From: Bacteroidales bacterium
GTDB taxonomy: Bacteria; Bacteroidota; Bacteroidia; Bacteroidales; UBA932
NCBI GenBank assembly: GCA_016295455.1
Contig: JAEDLE010000031.1
Location: 1-24,362 of the forward strand
Direction: 5' to 3'
Length of the DNA: 24,362 bases
Below, piece after piece: positions 6,726-14,696 of this stretch. Position 1 is the stretch's first letter; every line of letters begins with the position of its first letter. Both the position numbers and the translations under genes were made by a program. The notes under the pieces are model-generated. The model saw only the letters and a list, made by a program, of their open reading frames with translations. It did not search any database and was not told the origin of the DNA.

Positions 6726-7646
6726 ATGGCACTGTTCAGAAAAGCCAAGAACCAGAACTACGACCTCTGGTCAGGATGCGCCTGGTACGTGCCGGGCGTC
6801 GGCGGCATGTTCACCCTTCTCGGCCTGCTGCTCTGCGGCACCGTCCTCGGAATGGTCGCGATGCTCGCCCTAACTCCTCTCGGAATGGAGGTGATGACTG
6901 AATATGGCAACCTGATATCCTACCCCCTGATGTTCATCCCTGCCCTCATCTACGCAAGGCTCAAGAGCAAGGGGAATGAACTCTTCGAGAAGGGATATGC
7001 CCTCGACAGCAGCAACTTCGCCCCTGTGGGAGGCATATGGATGGCACTGCTCTGCATACTTGGCACCGTAGCCCTCGCATTCGACCTGGACGCCCTGACG
7101 GCTGTGATGCCGGCGATGCCGGATTACCTGGAAGAGGCGCTCAAATCCATGACCCAGGGCAAGCTCTGGATCAATTTCCTCTGTGTCAGCATATTCGCTC
7201 CCCTTTTTGAGGAATGGCTCTGCAGGGGTCTGGTACTCAGGGGTTTGCTGAACAGGAAAAGACCGGACGGAAGCAGCATGAAACCGGCATATGCCATCAT
7301 GCTGTCAGCCCTGTTCTTCGCGGTGATACACCTGAACATATGGCAGGCGCTGCCGGCATTCATCATAGGCTGTTTCATGGGCTACGTCTATTATAAGACA
7401 GGTTCGCTCAAACTCACGATGCTCATCCACTTCGTGAACAACACCATCGCCCTCGCGGCGGGACAGAGCGAGGCCCTGAAGGACTGCGAGACCTGGATGG
7501 ACGTACTGCCAGCGGCGCTGTACTGGCTGCTCTTCGCCGCATTCGCGCTGCTGCTCGTACTGGTGCTCCGCAAGATATCCACCATCAGCACCGCAAGGCC
7601 TGAAGGAGGCTCAGACGAGGTCTCTGCAGAAAGCCTCAGCCTCTGA
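6726..7646 (+). CDS. CPBP family intramembrane glutamic endopeptidase (CAAX-like protease)
   Basis: A 306-residue multi-pass membrane protein of the CPBP (CaaX protease and bacteriocin-processing) family. The three hallmark motifs are present: EE at 162-163 with R167 (EEWLCRG), F198xxxH202 (FAVIH) and H235xxxN239 (HFVNN). Together these form the intramembrane active site. Hydrophobic segments are visible around 26-50, 62-78, 103-120, 148-162, 187-205, 207-224 and near the C-terminus. The frame is open from 6681, inside the preceding gene, but the ATG at 6726, 4 bp after that gene's stop, gives a sensible cytoplasmic start. Substrate is unknown. The last 36 bp overlap the 3' end of the MurU-like gene on the other strand. 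Confidence 0.9.
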   Translation: MALFRKAKNQNYDLWSGCAWYVPGVGGMFTLLGLLLCGTVLGMVAMLALTPLGMEVMTEYGNLISYPLMFIPALIYARLKSKGNELFEKGYALDSSNFAPVGGIWMALLCILGTVALAFDLDALTAVMPAMPDYLEEALKSMTQGKLWINFLCVSIFAPLFEEWLCRGLVLRGLLNRKRPDGSSMKPAYAIMLSALFFAVIHLNIWQALPAFIIGCFMGYVYYKTGSLKLTMLIHFVNNTIALAAGQSEALKDCETWMDVLPAALYWLLFAAFALLLVLVLRKISTISTARPEGGSDEVSAESLSL

Positions 7647-8360
7647 GAGCACATCAATCTTGCCCACATCCATCATCCTGAAGCCTTCGGGCACATAACC
7701 GCGGATTTGGCACCGGGCGCACACATCGATATAGAAGTCAGTGATGGAGAACCTGTCACTGACTTTTCTTTCTTCAAACAGGCCGAATATCGAATCTGAT
7801 ATATGGTGGATTCCAGCGAAGGCCAGCTCCCTGCACCCCTCCAGCCTCGACGCCGGATAAGGGGAACGGACCTCGCCTGTCTTGAGATTCTTCCAGCCCA
7901 GCATCAGCATATCGTCGTCAAAGAGCAGACAGCGTCCGCTCTTCCTGTCGCTCACCACCAGTGTGGCCAGGTCAGAGGGACGCACCTCTGACACGAAGTC
8001 CCTGATGTCCAGATTCGAGAGTATGTCCACGTTATGGACCAGGAAACCCTCGCCACAGGGCCCCTCAGGGCAGAGCAGCGGACGGGCGTGGCGTATGCCG
8101 CCTCCCGTTTCGAGCAGGTAGCCCGACTCGTCCGAAACCATCACCGGAACTTTCTGGGGATGCGTTTCTATCCAATCGCATATCATCTGCGGGAAATGAT
8201 GCACATTGACCACTATCCCGTCCGCGCCGGCAGCCGCGGTTTTCTCCAAGACATGCTGGATAAGAGGCTTTCCTGCCACTTCCACCAGAGCCTTGGGAAT
8301 GGAGTCGGTCAGGGGCTTGAGCCTCGTACCGAGGCCTGCCGCAAAAATCATCGCTTTCAT
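7611..8360 (-). CDS. murU: MurU-like sugar-1-phosphate nucleotidyltransferase (probable MurNAc-1-P uridylyltransferase)
   Basis: A 249-residue protein starting MKAMIFAAGLGTRLKPLTDSIPKAL, the nucleotide-binding signature of NDP-sugar pyrophosphorylases. GKPLIQH and the metal-binding segment VHNVDILSN follow. Length and the compact single domain fit MurU, which converts MurNAc-1-phosphate plus UTP to UDP-MurNAc in the salvage route known from Pseudomonas and used in several Bacteroidota. The ATG at 8360-8358 shares bases with the TGA of the upstream kinase gene (ATGA), so the two are translationally coupled. This context, more than sequence alone, supports MurU over a mannose-1-phosphate guanylyltransferase. 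The annotated frame can start 9 bases earlier, but the ATGA start is preferred. Substrate assignment is an inference. Confidence 0.75.
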   Translation of the reverse strand: MKAMIFAAGLGTRLKPLTDSIPKALVEVAGKPLIQHVLEKTAAAGADGIVVNVHHFPQMICDWIETHPQKVPVMVSDESGYLLETGGGIRHARPLLCPEGPCGEGFLVHNVDILSNLDIRDFVSEVRPSDLATLVVSDRKSGRCLLFDDDMLMLGWKNLKTGEVRSPYPASRLEGCRELAFAGIHHISDSIFGLFEERKVSDRFSITDFYIDVCARCQIRGYVPEGFRMMDVGKIDVLSEAEAFCRDLV

Positions 8361-9784
8361 GGCTCCCAAGTCTTTTCGAAGCCCTGCTCCCTGTGTATCA
8401 GCCTTACCCTGATACCCTTATGAGCAGAGACCAGATGTTCCGCCATCCTCGAGGCGCAATACACGCTGCGGTGACGTCCACCCGTACATCCGAAGCACAG
8501 CTGCAGGCTGGTGAATCCCCGCCCGACATAATGTTCCACGTGAGTATCCACGACGGCATATACATGTTCCAGATAGGAAAAGACCTCCGCGTCCTCCTCG
8601 ATGAAACGTATGACCTCAGCGTCCATGCCCGTGAGGCTGCGGTACTGCTCATAACGTCCCGGATTGTTGAGGGAACGGCAGTCGAAAACATAGCCACCCC
8701 CGTTGCCGGAAAGGTCCTCGGGTATGCCCTTGCGGTAGGAGAAACTGTATATGGTGACGGTGAGACGTCCGTCCCCCGAAGGGTGGGCATAGCGCGGAAG
8801 CTCCACCAGGCGCGACAGGAGCGAATGCAGGTACGGAAACTCCCTCCCCGCCCTTGAGAGCAGCACCCTCAGGTTGTCCACCGCATACGGTATGCTCTCG
8901 AGAAAATGCGACTTCTTCTCCACATAACCCCTGAAGCCATAGGCCCCAAGCACCTGAAGCGTACGGAATATGGCGAAGAGGTCCAGTTCCCTGCGGAAAG
9001 CCACCTCATCCAGCTCCGGCAGATGACGCCTCGCGGAATCCAGATACGCGCAAAGCATCTTCTCCTTCAGTTCTTCGGGATATGCCGACCTGGCCTGCCA
9101 TATGAAAGAAGCCAGGTCATAGTGTGCAGGCCCCCTTCTTCCACCCTGGAAATCAATAAAATAAGGAACACCGTCACAGAGCATCACGTTCCTGGCCTGG
9201 AAATCCCTGTACAGGAAGCAGTCCCCTCCGCAGGCAAGCAGCGCGGAGCATAGCGCCTCGAAATCGTCCTGCAGCCTGGACTCGTTGAACTCCAGGAGCG
9301 AAGTCTTCAGGAAGCAGTATTTGAAATAGTTGAGGTCCGCCATCACAAGGCGGCTGTCGAAGGACGGCTCGGGATAGCATATCCCGAAATCCAGGCCTTC
9401 GGCCCCGCGCCATTGGAAATCCGGGAGCATGGCCACGGTGCGGCAGAGCAGCCGTTCCTCCTCCGGGGAATAGTGCCCGGCTTCCCTTCCGGCGGATATG
9501 GCGTCATAAAGCCTGACATCCCCCAGGTCGGTCTGGATATAGGCCATGGAATCCGCGCTGGAGGCGAGCACCTCCGGCACGTTCAGTCCCTTGTCCCTGA
9601 AATGCCTGCTCAAGGCCATGAAGGCCCTGTTCTCGTCAGGGTCAGTCCCGATTACGCCGACCACGCTCAGGCCCTCACCCGTGAGCCTGTAGTACTTCCT
9701 GTTGCTGCCAGATGCGGCAAGCGGGACGCAGGATGACGGCGCGGAGCCGCTGAATCCCTCAAATAGAGCTTCCAGAATGTCCAT
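8357..9784 (-). CDS. AmgK-like amino-sugar kinase fused to a RapZ C-terminal domain
   Basis: A 475-residue two-domain protein (the ATG at 9784 is chosen; a TTG six codons upstream overlaps the -7 box). The N-terminal 310 or so residues are an aminoglycoside-phosphotransferase-like kinase. SGSNRKYYRL near 25-34 forms the nucleotide loop, LYRDFQARNVM near 191-201 is the catalytic loop, and YFIDFQGGRRGPAHYDLASF carries the metal-binding aspartate, as in AmgK (MurNAc/GlcNAc anomeric kinase). The remaining part, from about residue 338, resembles the C-terminal domain of RapZ: VTIYSFSYRKGIP, FDCRSLNNPG, and FGCTGGRHRSVY at about 431-442. The RapZ N-terminal P-loop ATPase is absent. In E. coli the RapZ C-domain binds RNA and glucosamine-6-phosphate. 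It is followed by the MurU-like gene through an ATGA overlap. Inferred role: phosphorylation of recovered MurNAc with allosteric amino-sugar sensing. Confidence 0.85.
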   Translation of the reverse strand: MDILEALFEGFSGSAPSSCVPLAASGSNRKYYRLTGEGLSVVGVIGTDPDENRAFMALSRHFRDKGLNVPEVLASSADSMAYIQTDLGDVRLYDAISAGREAGHYSPEEERLLCRTVAMLPDFQWRGAEGLDFGICYPEPSFDSRLVMADLNYFKYCFLKTSLLEFNESRLQDDFEALCSALLACGGDCFLYRDFQARNVMLCDGVPYFIDFQGGRRGPAHYDLASFIWQARSAYPEELKEKMLCAYLDSARRHLPELDEVAFRRELDLFAIFRTLQVLGAYGFRGYVEKKSHFLESIPYAVDNLRVLLSRAGREFPYLHSLLSRLVELPRYAHPSGDGRLTVTIYSFSYRKGIPEDLSGNGGGYVFDCRSLNNPGRYEQYRSLTGMDAEVIRFIEEDAEVFSYLEHVYAVVDTHVEHYVGRGFTSLQLCFGCTGGRHRSVYCASRMAEHLVSAHKGIRVRLIHREQGFEKTWEP

Positions 9785-9799
9785 AAGAATCCATTTGTG

Positions 9800-9807
9800 C
9801 AAACTTA
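9800..9807 (-). promoter_or_regulatory. Putative -7 promoter box for the kinase-RapZ / murU operon
   Basis: The minus strand reads TAAGTTTG, matching TAnnTTTG. Predicted transcription start near 9796 leaves only about 12 nt before the ATG at 9784. No -33 TTG is clear at the usual distance. Confidence 0.45.
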
Positions 9808-9822
9808 CTCAAAAAAATAGAT

Positions 9823-9830
9823 TAGATTTG
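9823..9830 (+). promoter_or_regulatory. Putative -7 promoter box for the nicotinate phosphoribosyltransferase gene
   Basis: TAGATTTG matches TAnnTTTG. Predicted transcription start near 9834 gives about an 18 nt leader to the ATG at 9852. It is divergent from the kinase promoter within a 67 bp intergenic region. Confidence 0.5.
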
Positions 9831-9851
9831 CATTCCTAACTAACTGCTGCC

Positions 9852-11339
9852 ATGCTAAACAACGCATATTGCTCAGACAAGTACCAGTACACGATGGGAA
9901 AATCCTTCTACGAAACGGGAAGGAAAGATGAAAAGGCGATTTTCAACCTGTTCTACAGGAAAGCTCCTGAAAACAACAACTGGGCCGTGGTCAGCGGCAC
10001 TCAGGAAGTGATAGAGATGGTGCGCCACCTCGGCGAGGCGGACGAGGAGTTCTTCGGGAAGTTCCTCCCGGGAGATGAGTACCGCGAGTTCCGCAACTAT
10101 CTCAGCAAGATGAAATTCACCGGAAACGTATATGTCATGAGGGAGGGAGAGATAGTCTTCCCGAACCAGCCGATAATCACGGTGGAGGCCCCCCTTATCG
10201 AGGCTCAAGTCCTGGAAACCCCAATGCTCTGCATAATGAACCACCAGATGGCGGTCGCGACCAAGGCGTCCAGGGTATGCAGGGCGACCAACCGTCCGGT
10301 AAGCGAATTCGGCTCCAGGAGGGCACACGGTCCCTGGGCTGCGGTATATGGCGCCAAGGCGGCCATCATAGCCGGCTGCGCCGCCACCTCGAACATACTC
10401 ACGGGCGTCGAGAACGGAGTGCCGTCGACAGGCACCATGGCCCACAGTTTCATCACCTCCTACGGCAGCAGCGTCAAGGGTGAGTACGACGCCTTCTGCG
10501 ACTACATCAGGACCCATATGGGAGAGAACCTGATACTCCTCATCGACACCTACGACACCCTCAAATGCGGAATAGTCAATGCCATAAGGGCCTTCAAGGA
10601 CAACGGCATAGACGACAGCTACCCGGGAGGCTACGGCATCAGGCTGGACAGCGGAGACCTCGCATATCTTTCAGTGAAGGTCAGGAAGATACTCGACAGC
10701 CACGGGATGACCGGCTGCAGGATATTCGCCACCAACGGACTGGACGAATACCTCATCACCGACCTCGAGCGCCAGGGAGCCTGCATCGACTCGTACGGCG
10801 TGGGAGACGCCATCGCCACCTCCAAGGCAGCCCCTTGCTTCGGCAATGTCTACAAACTCGTGGAAATAGGCGGCGAGCCGGTGCTCAAACGCTCTGAAGA
10901 CACCATCAAGCTCATCAACCCGGGATTCCAGATCACCTACAGGATAATCAAGGACGATCCCGAATATGGCGAACTGTACAAGGCTGACGTGACCTGCCTC
11001 AGGGGAGACGACACCTCCCGCAGGATCGAGGCCGGGGAAACCTTCACCATATACGACGAGCAGGATAGGTTCAAGTACAAGACCTTCGAGGCGGGGACCT
11101 ACAGGTACCGCACCCTCCAGCACCAGGTGATAAAGGACGGGGAGGACATATCCGAAAAGCACAGCCTGCTCGAGAAAAAGGCCTTCTACGACAATACCCT
11201 GGCCCATTTCAGCAGGTCGGAGCGACGGCTCATCAACCCACACTACTTCAAGGTCGATATATCCGAGGAGCTCAGGGCGACGAAAATCAGCATACTCGAG
11301 AGGATAAACCGCGAAATTGCGGCACTCAAACTTGACTGA
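9852..11339 (+). CDS. pncB: Nicotinate phosphoribosyltransferase
   Basis: Makes nicotinate mononucleotide from nicotinate and PRPP, using ATP, in NAD salvage. The 495-residue protein begins LNNAYCSDKYQYTMG, with the DxYxxTM motif of the family. It has EFGSRRAHGP at 152-161, which matches the FGxRRA substrate loop. GTMAHSF at 194-200 contains the histidine that is phosphorylated in the family. IRLDSGDLAY and YGVGDAIATS form the phosphate-binding part of the barrel. Length is that of the longer bacterial form. The start at 9852 is the first ATG after the promoter box. It is divergent from the amino-sugar kinase operon and followed by susC, which has its own promoter candidate, so it is probably monocistronic. 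Confidence 0.95.
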   Translation: MLNNAYCSDKYQYTMGKSFYETGRKDEKAIFNLFYRKAPENNNWAVVSGTQEVIEMVRHLGEADEEFFGKFLPGDEYREFRNYLSKMKFTGNVYVMREGEIVFPNQPIITVEAPLIEAQVLETPMLCIMNHQMAVATKASRVCRATNRPVSEFGSRRAHGPWAAVYGAKAAIIAGCAATSNILTGVENGVPSTGTMAHSFITSYGSSVKGEYDAFCDYIRTHMGENLILLIDTYDTLKCGIVNAIRAFKDNGIDDSYPGGYGIRLDSGDLAYLSVKVRKILDSHGMTGCRIFATNGLDEYLITDLERQGACIDSYGVGDAIATSKAAPCFGNVYKLVEIGGEPVLKRSEDTIKLINPGFQITYRIIKDDPEYGELYKADVTCLRGDDTSRRIEAGETFTIYDEQDRFKYKTFEAGTYRYRTLQHQVIKDGEDISEKHSLLEKKAFYDNTLAHFSRSERRLINPHYFKVDISEELRATKISILERINREIAALKLD

Positions 11340-11366
11340 AAATGAACATCCGGAGCCATATTTTCC

Positions 11367-11374
11367 TATTTTTG
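11367..11374 (+). promoter_or_regulatory. Putative -7 promoter box for the susC operon
   Basis: TATTTTTG matches TAnnTTTG. It ends only 4 bases before the ATG at 11379, so transcription would begin at or about that ATG. Either the message is leaderless or translation starts at the ATG at 11403. No -33 TTG is seen at 20 bp. Confidence 0.5.
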
Positions 11375-11378
11375 CAAT

Positions 11379-14300
11379 ATGGCCAACAGATGCATCAAGA
11401 TTATGGTTACGTTGGCGGGGATTCTGGTCTCCGCCTTCTGTATATATGCCCAGGACAGGACCTTCTCCGGCAAGGTCGTCGATCCTGAAGGTGAAGCCGT
11501 CATAGGCGCCGGGCTGGTGTGCAGGGAGAAGAACAGCGTCGGGACCGTGACGGACATTGACGGACGCTTCTCGCTGAGGATTCCTGCCGGAGTGAAGACA
11601 GTCAGCATATCCTCGCTCGGAATGAACGGGGTGGAATATGACCTGGGGTCAGGGAAACTCGAGGGCGTGGTGATAGTGCTGGAATACGGGAGCAGCACCC
11701 TGGACCAGGTGGTGGTGACAGGCTACGGCCAGACCACGGTCAAGCGCATCACAGGCAGCGTGGGCATAATGGATTCGGAGAAGTTCAGTTCGAAGCCTCT
11801 CGCATCGGTCAGCGCCCTGATGCAGGGAGAGCTGGCCGGAGTCAGCATATCCGCAAGCTCAGGACAGCCGGGCACCCAGTCCAAAATCAGGATCAGGGGC
11901 ACGAACAACCTGTCCGGCAACAGCAACCCGCTCTGGGTGGTGGACGGAGTCCCGCTGCAGAGCGAATCCCCCGCCCTGAGCCCGGAACAGCTCGCAACCG
12001 GAGGCTTCGATGACATATTCGTCAACGGAATAGGAGGCCTGAACCCGAACGACATAGAGAGCATCACGGTGCTCAAGGACGCAGCAGCAGCCGCCATATA
12101 CGGTTCCCGCGCCGCCAACGGAGTGATAGTGGTGACCACCCGTAAAGGCAAGGCCGGGTCAATGAAGGTAGGCTACAACAACAACTTCACCTGGTCCTTC
12201 AGGCCGCAGCGCAACCTTGACCTGATGAATTCCTCGGAGAAGCTGGACTGGGAGCAGGAACTCTGGGACGAATTCTCGGAAAGCGGCTATAGGGCATCCC
12301 TGAGCGACCCGGCGGTATTCTTTCCCATCGTGGGCATAGTCGGGCAGATCAGGGCCGGCGTGGGCCGCTACGCATCGATGAAGGGCGACATCGCAGCCCA
12401 GGATGCGGCCATCGACGCCCTGCGCCAGGTGGACACGGACTGGTACAGCCATCTGTTCAGGAACGCCTTCTCCCAGAACCACCACCTCTCGGTCAGCGGA
12501 GGCTCGGACAAGTACACCTACTACGTTTCCGGCGGCGTGAACGACGAGAACGGAATGCTCATCAACAACAGATACCAGCGTTACAGCCTGAATGCGAATA
12601 TGATGATGCGCCCCGGTGACGGGGTCAGGCTGGACATGGGCGTGGAGACCTCCAGGCAGCGCTCCAAGAGTCCGGACAGCTATGTGAACGCCTTCCGCTA
12701 CGCATATTTCGCAAACCCCTACGAAAAGCCATACGAGGATGACGGGAGCTATGCCGCAGATGAGACCTTCTTCTCCCTGGGCTACTACAACGGCCGCGGC
12801 GTGGAGCAGGTGATGCCCCTGAACGGATTCAACATACTCAGGGAACTCAACTCGAACTATACAGAAACCGTGAACACGGCCGCGACGGTCAGGGGCCAGC
12901 TGGACCTGAAGCTGGCGGAGCCGCTGCATTTCATAGGCCTGGCTTCATATTCATTCTCGGACAACTCCACTGACAAGGTGGTGGACAAGGACAGCTACAC
13001 CGCATTCAGGGACAGGCTGGGCAATGACGACAGGTCCCAGACCAAGATCTACGGCAACATATCCCAGAACAGGACGGACAGGGACAGCTATGTGCTCAGG
13101 GGACATCTGTCCTATAGGGGGGAGTTCGGGAACGTCACGCTCAACGTATTGGCTGGAAGCGAGATACGAGGCTCGAAGGCAAACACCGTCTTCACCAAGA
13201 GATACAATTACGACCCTGTGACCGGGACTTCCTCCCTCCCCCAGATCAGCGGACCGGAAGACCAGTGGCTCACCGAGGTGGAAAAGCTGAACGGACAGTA
13301 TTTCAGCGAAAGCCGCTTCGCCTCCTTCTACAGCTCGGCGGACGCGTATCTGGGCAAGAGCGTGGTCCTGAACGCATCCTTCAGGACGGACGGAAGTTCC
13401 AACTTCGGAAGCAACAGGCAGTTCAACCCGACCTGGAGCGCCGGCGCGGCCTGGCATATGTCAGAGGAGAGCTGGATGCCCGGGCTGTTCTCTCACGCCA
13501 CGCTCAGGGCCGCCTTCGGATACACCGGGGACGTGAACACCTCCACCTCCCACCTGCTGGTGCTCAGATACCTCCAGCAGGAGTACCGCTACTGGGGGAA
13601 CGAGGCCTACAAGCTGGGCACCATACCTTCAGCCCCGAACCCCGACCTGGGCTGGGAGAAGACCGCCGACGGGAAAGTCGGCCTGGACCTGGGGCTCTGG
13701 AAGGACAGGCTGAACATCAACACCGAAGCCTATCTGAGGATGAGCAGCGACGTGGTGACCTCCTCCATAGTGCCTTCGACCGTGGGATTCTACTCGGTCT
13801 ATTTCAATTCTGCCGACATACTGAACTCCGGAGCGGAGACTACCGTGAGCGGCAAGATACTGGACAGCAAGGATTTCTCACTGAACGCCTCGGTCAACTT
13901 CGCCTACAACTACAACAAGGTGACCCGCTACAGGCCGTCCAGCAACATGAAAGTCAGCTCGAAGGACAGGTATGTGGAGGGTTATCCGGTCGGGGCCATA
14001 ATGTCCGGCAACTACAGCGGCATCGACAGCAGTACAGGACTCTACCGCTTCAGGCTCAGGGACGATGCCGTCATCAGCACAATCAGCGACCTGAACGATC
14101 CGGACAACTACCGCCACTACCTCGGAACCACCATAGCCCCGTTCACGGGAGGATTCAGCATATCCATGGCTTACAAGAATTTCCGTATGAGCCTGTCGGG
14201 CGTGTATTCCTTCGGGAACAAGGTCTATGACAAGATTTCATCCCCGGCATCGTACCTCAACGCGCTGCACAGCGGAGTCTCGACCGAGGAAGTCCAGTCG

Positions 14301-14693
14301 GAGCATTCCGACCTCTACAGCAACCATCTGAACGTGACCAGGGACAGGACAGACAGGTGGACAGCGGCCAATACGGAGAACACCCGGTACCCGCGCATCT
14401 ACGACAGGTTCAACGCCATCCACAACTTTGCGGCTTCCAACCCGATGGACTACAGCATAGTCGACGCCATATACGTGAAAGACCTGTCATACCTCAGGCT
14501 GAAGACCCTGCTCCTGAGCTACGGGCTGCCGCAGAAGTATTGCCGCAGGCTTCATCTGGACGGTATCAGTTTCAATGTCTCATTCAACAACTTCCTGACC
14601 ATCACGGGATATGACGGTATGGACCCTGAGGTTCCGGGCGCAACCTACCCGACCACCAGAAGCATATCCTGCGGATTCAGCTTAGATTTCTAG
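11379..14693 (+). CDS. SusC/RagA family TonB-dependent outer-membrane transporter
   Basis: A 1104-residue TonB-linked porin. A signal peptide (MANRCIKIMVTLAG to AQ at 25) is followed by a carboxypeptidase-regulatory-like domain at about 28-105 (FSGKVVDPEGEAVIGA, TVTDIDGRFSL). The TonB-box-type segment LDQVVVTGYG is at 108-117. A plug domain to about 258 contains LWVVDGVPL, IESITVLKDAAAAAIYGSRAANGVI and TTRKGK, after which comes a beta barrel ending in the aromatic C-terminus SLDF. It should form the outer-membrane channel capped by the SusD lipoprotein encoded 3 bp downstream. There is no STN domain, so it is not a sigma/anti-sigma signalling transporter. The start is ambiguous: 11379 gives a signal peptide with basic residues but almost no leader, while 11403 gives a normal leader but a signal peptide without basic residues. 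Cargo is unknown. Confidence 0.95.
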   Translation: MANRCIKIMVTLAGILVSAFCIYAQDRTFSGKVVDPEGEAVIGAGLVCREKNSVGTVTDIDGRFSLRIPAGVKTVSISSLGMNGVEYDLGSGKLEGVVIVLEYGSSTLDQVVVTGYGQTTVKRITGSVGIMDSEKFSSKPLASVSALMQGELAGVSISASSGQPGTQSKIRIRGTNNLSGNSNPLWVVDGVPLQSESPALSPEQLATGGFDDIFVNGIGGLNPNDIESITVLKDAAAAAIYGSRAANGVIVVTTRKGKAGSMKVGYNNNFTWSFRPQRNLDLMNSSEKLDWEQELWDEFSESGYRASLSDPAVFFPIVGIVGQIRAGVGRYASMKGDIAAQDAAIDALRQVDTDWYSHLFRNAFSQNHHLSVSGGSDKYTYYVSGGVNDENGMLINNRYQRYSLNANMMMRPGDGVRLDMGVETSRQRSKSPDSYVNAFRYAYFANPYEKPYEDDGSYAADETFFSLGYYNGRGVEQVMPLNGFNILRELNSNYTETVNTAATVRGQLDLKLAEPLHFIGLASYSFSDNSTDKVVDKDSYTAFRDRLGNDDRSQTKIYGNISQNRTDRDSYVLRGHLSYRGEFGNVTLNVLAGSEIRGSKANTVFTKRYNYDPVTGTSSLPQISGPEDQWLTEVEKLNGQYFSESRFASFYSSADAYLGKSVVLNASFRTDGSSNFGSNRQFNPTWSAGAAWHMSEESWMPGLFSHATLRAAFGYTGDVNTSTSHLLVLRYLQQEYRYWGNEAYKLGTIPSAPNPDLGWEKTADGKVGLDLGLWKDRLNINTEAYLRMSSDVVTSSIVPSTVGFYSVYFNSADILNSGAETTVSGKILDSKDFSLNASVNFAYNYNKVTRYRPSSNMKVSSKDRYVEGYPVGAIMSGNYSGIDSSTGLYRFRLRDDAVISTISDLNDPDNYRHYLGTTIAPFTGGFSISMAYKNFRMSLSGVYSFGNKVYDKISSPASYLNALHSGVSTEEVQSEHSDLYSNHLNVTRDRTDRWTAANTENTRYPRIYDRFNAIHNFAASNPMDYSIVDAIYVKDLSYLRLKTLLLSYGLPQKYCRRLHLDGISFNVSFNNFLTITGYDGMDPEVPGATYPTTRSISCGFSLDF

Positions 14694-14696
14694 CAT

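Noticed and set aside
12159..12929. 256-residue minus-strand open frame inside susC
   Set aside because: Antisense shadow of the beta-barrel coding sequence, with Val/His-rich low-complexity composition and no start context.
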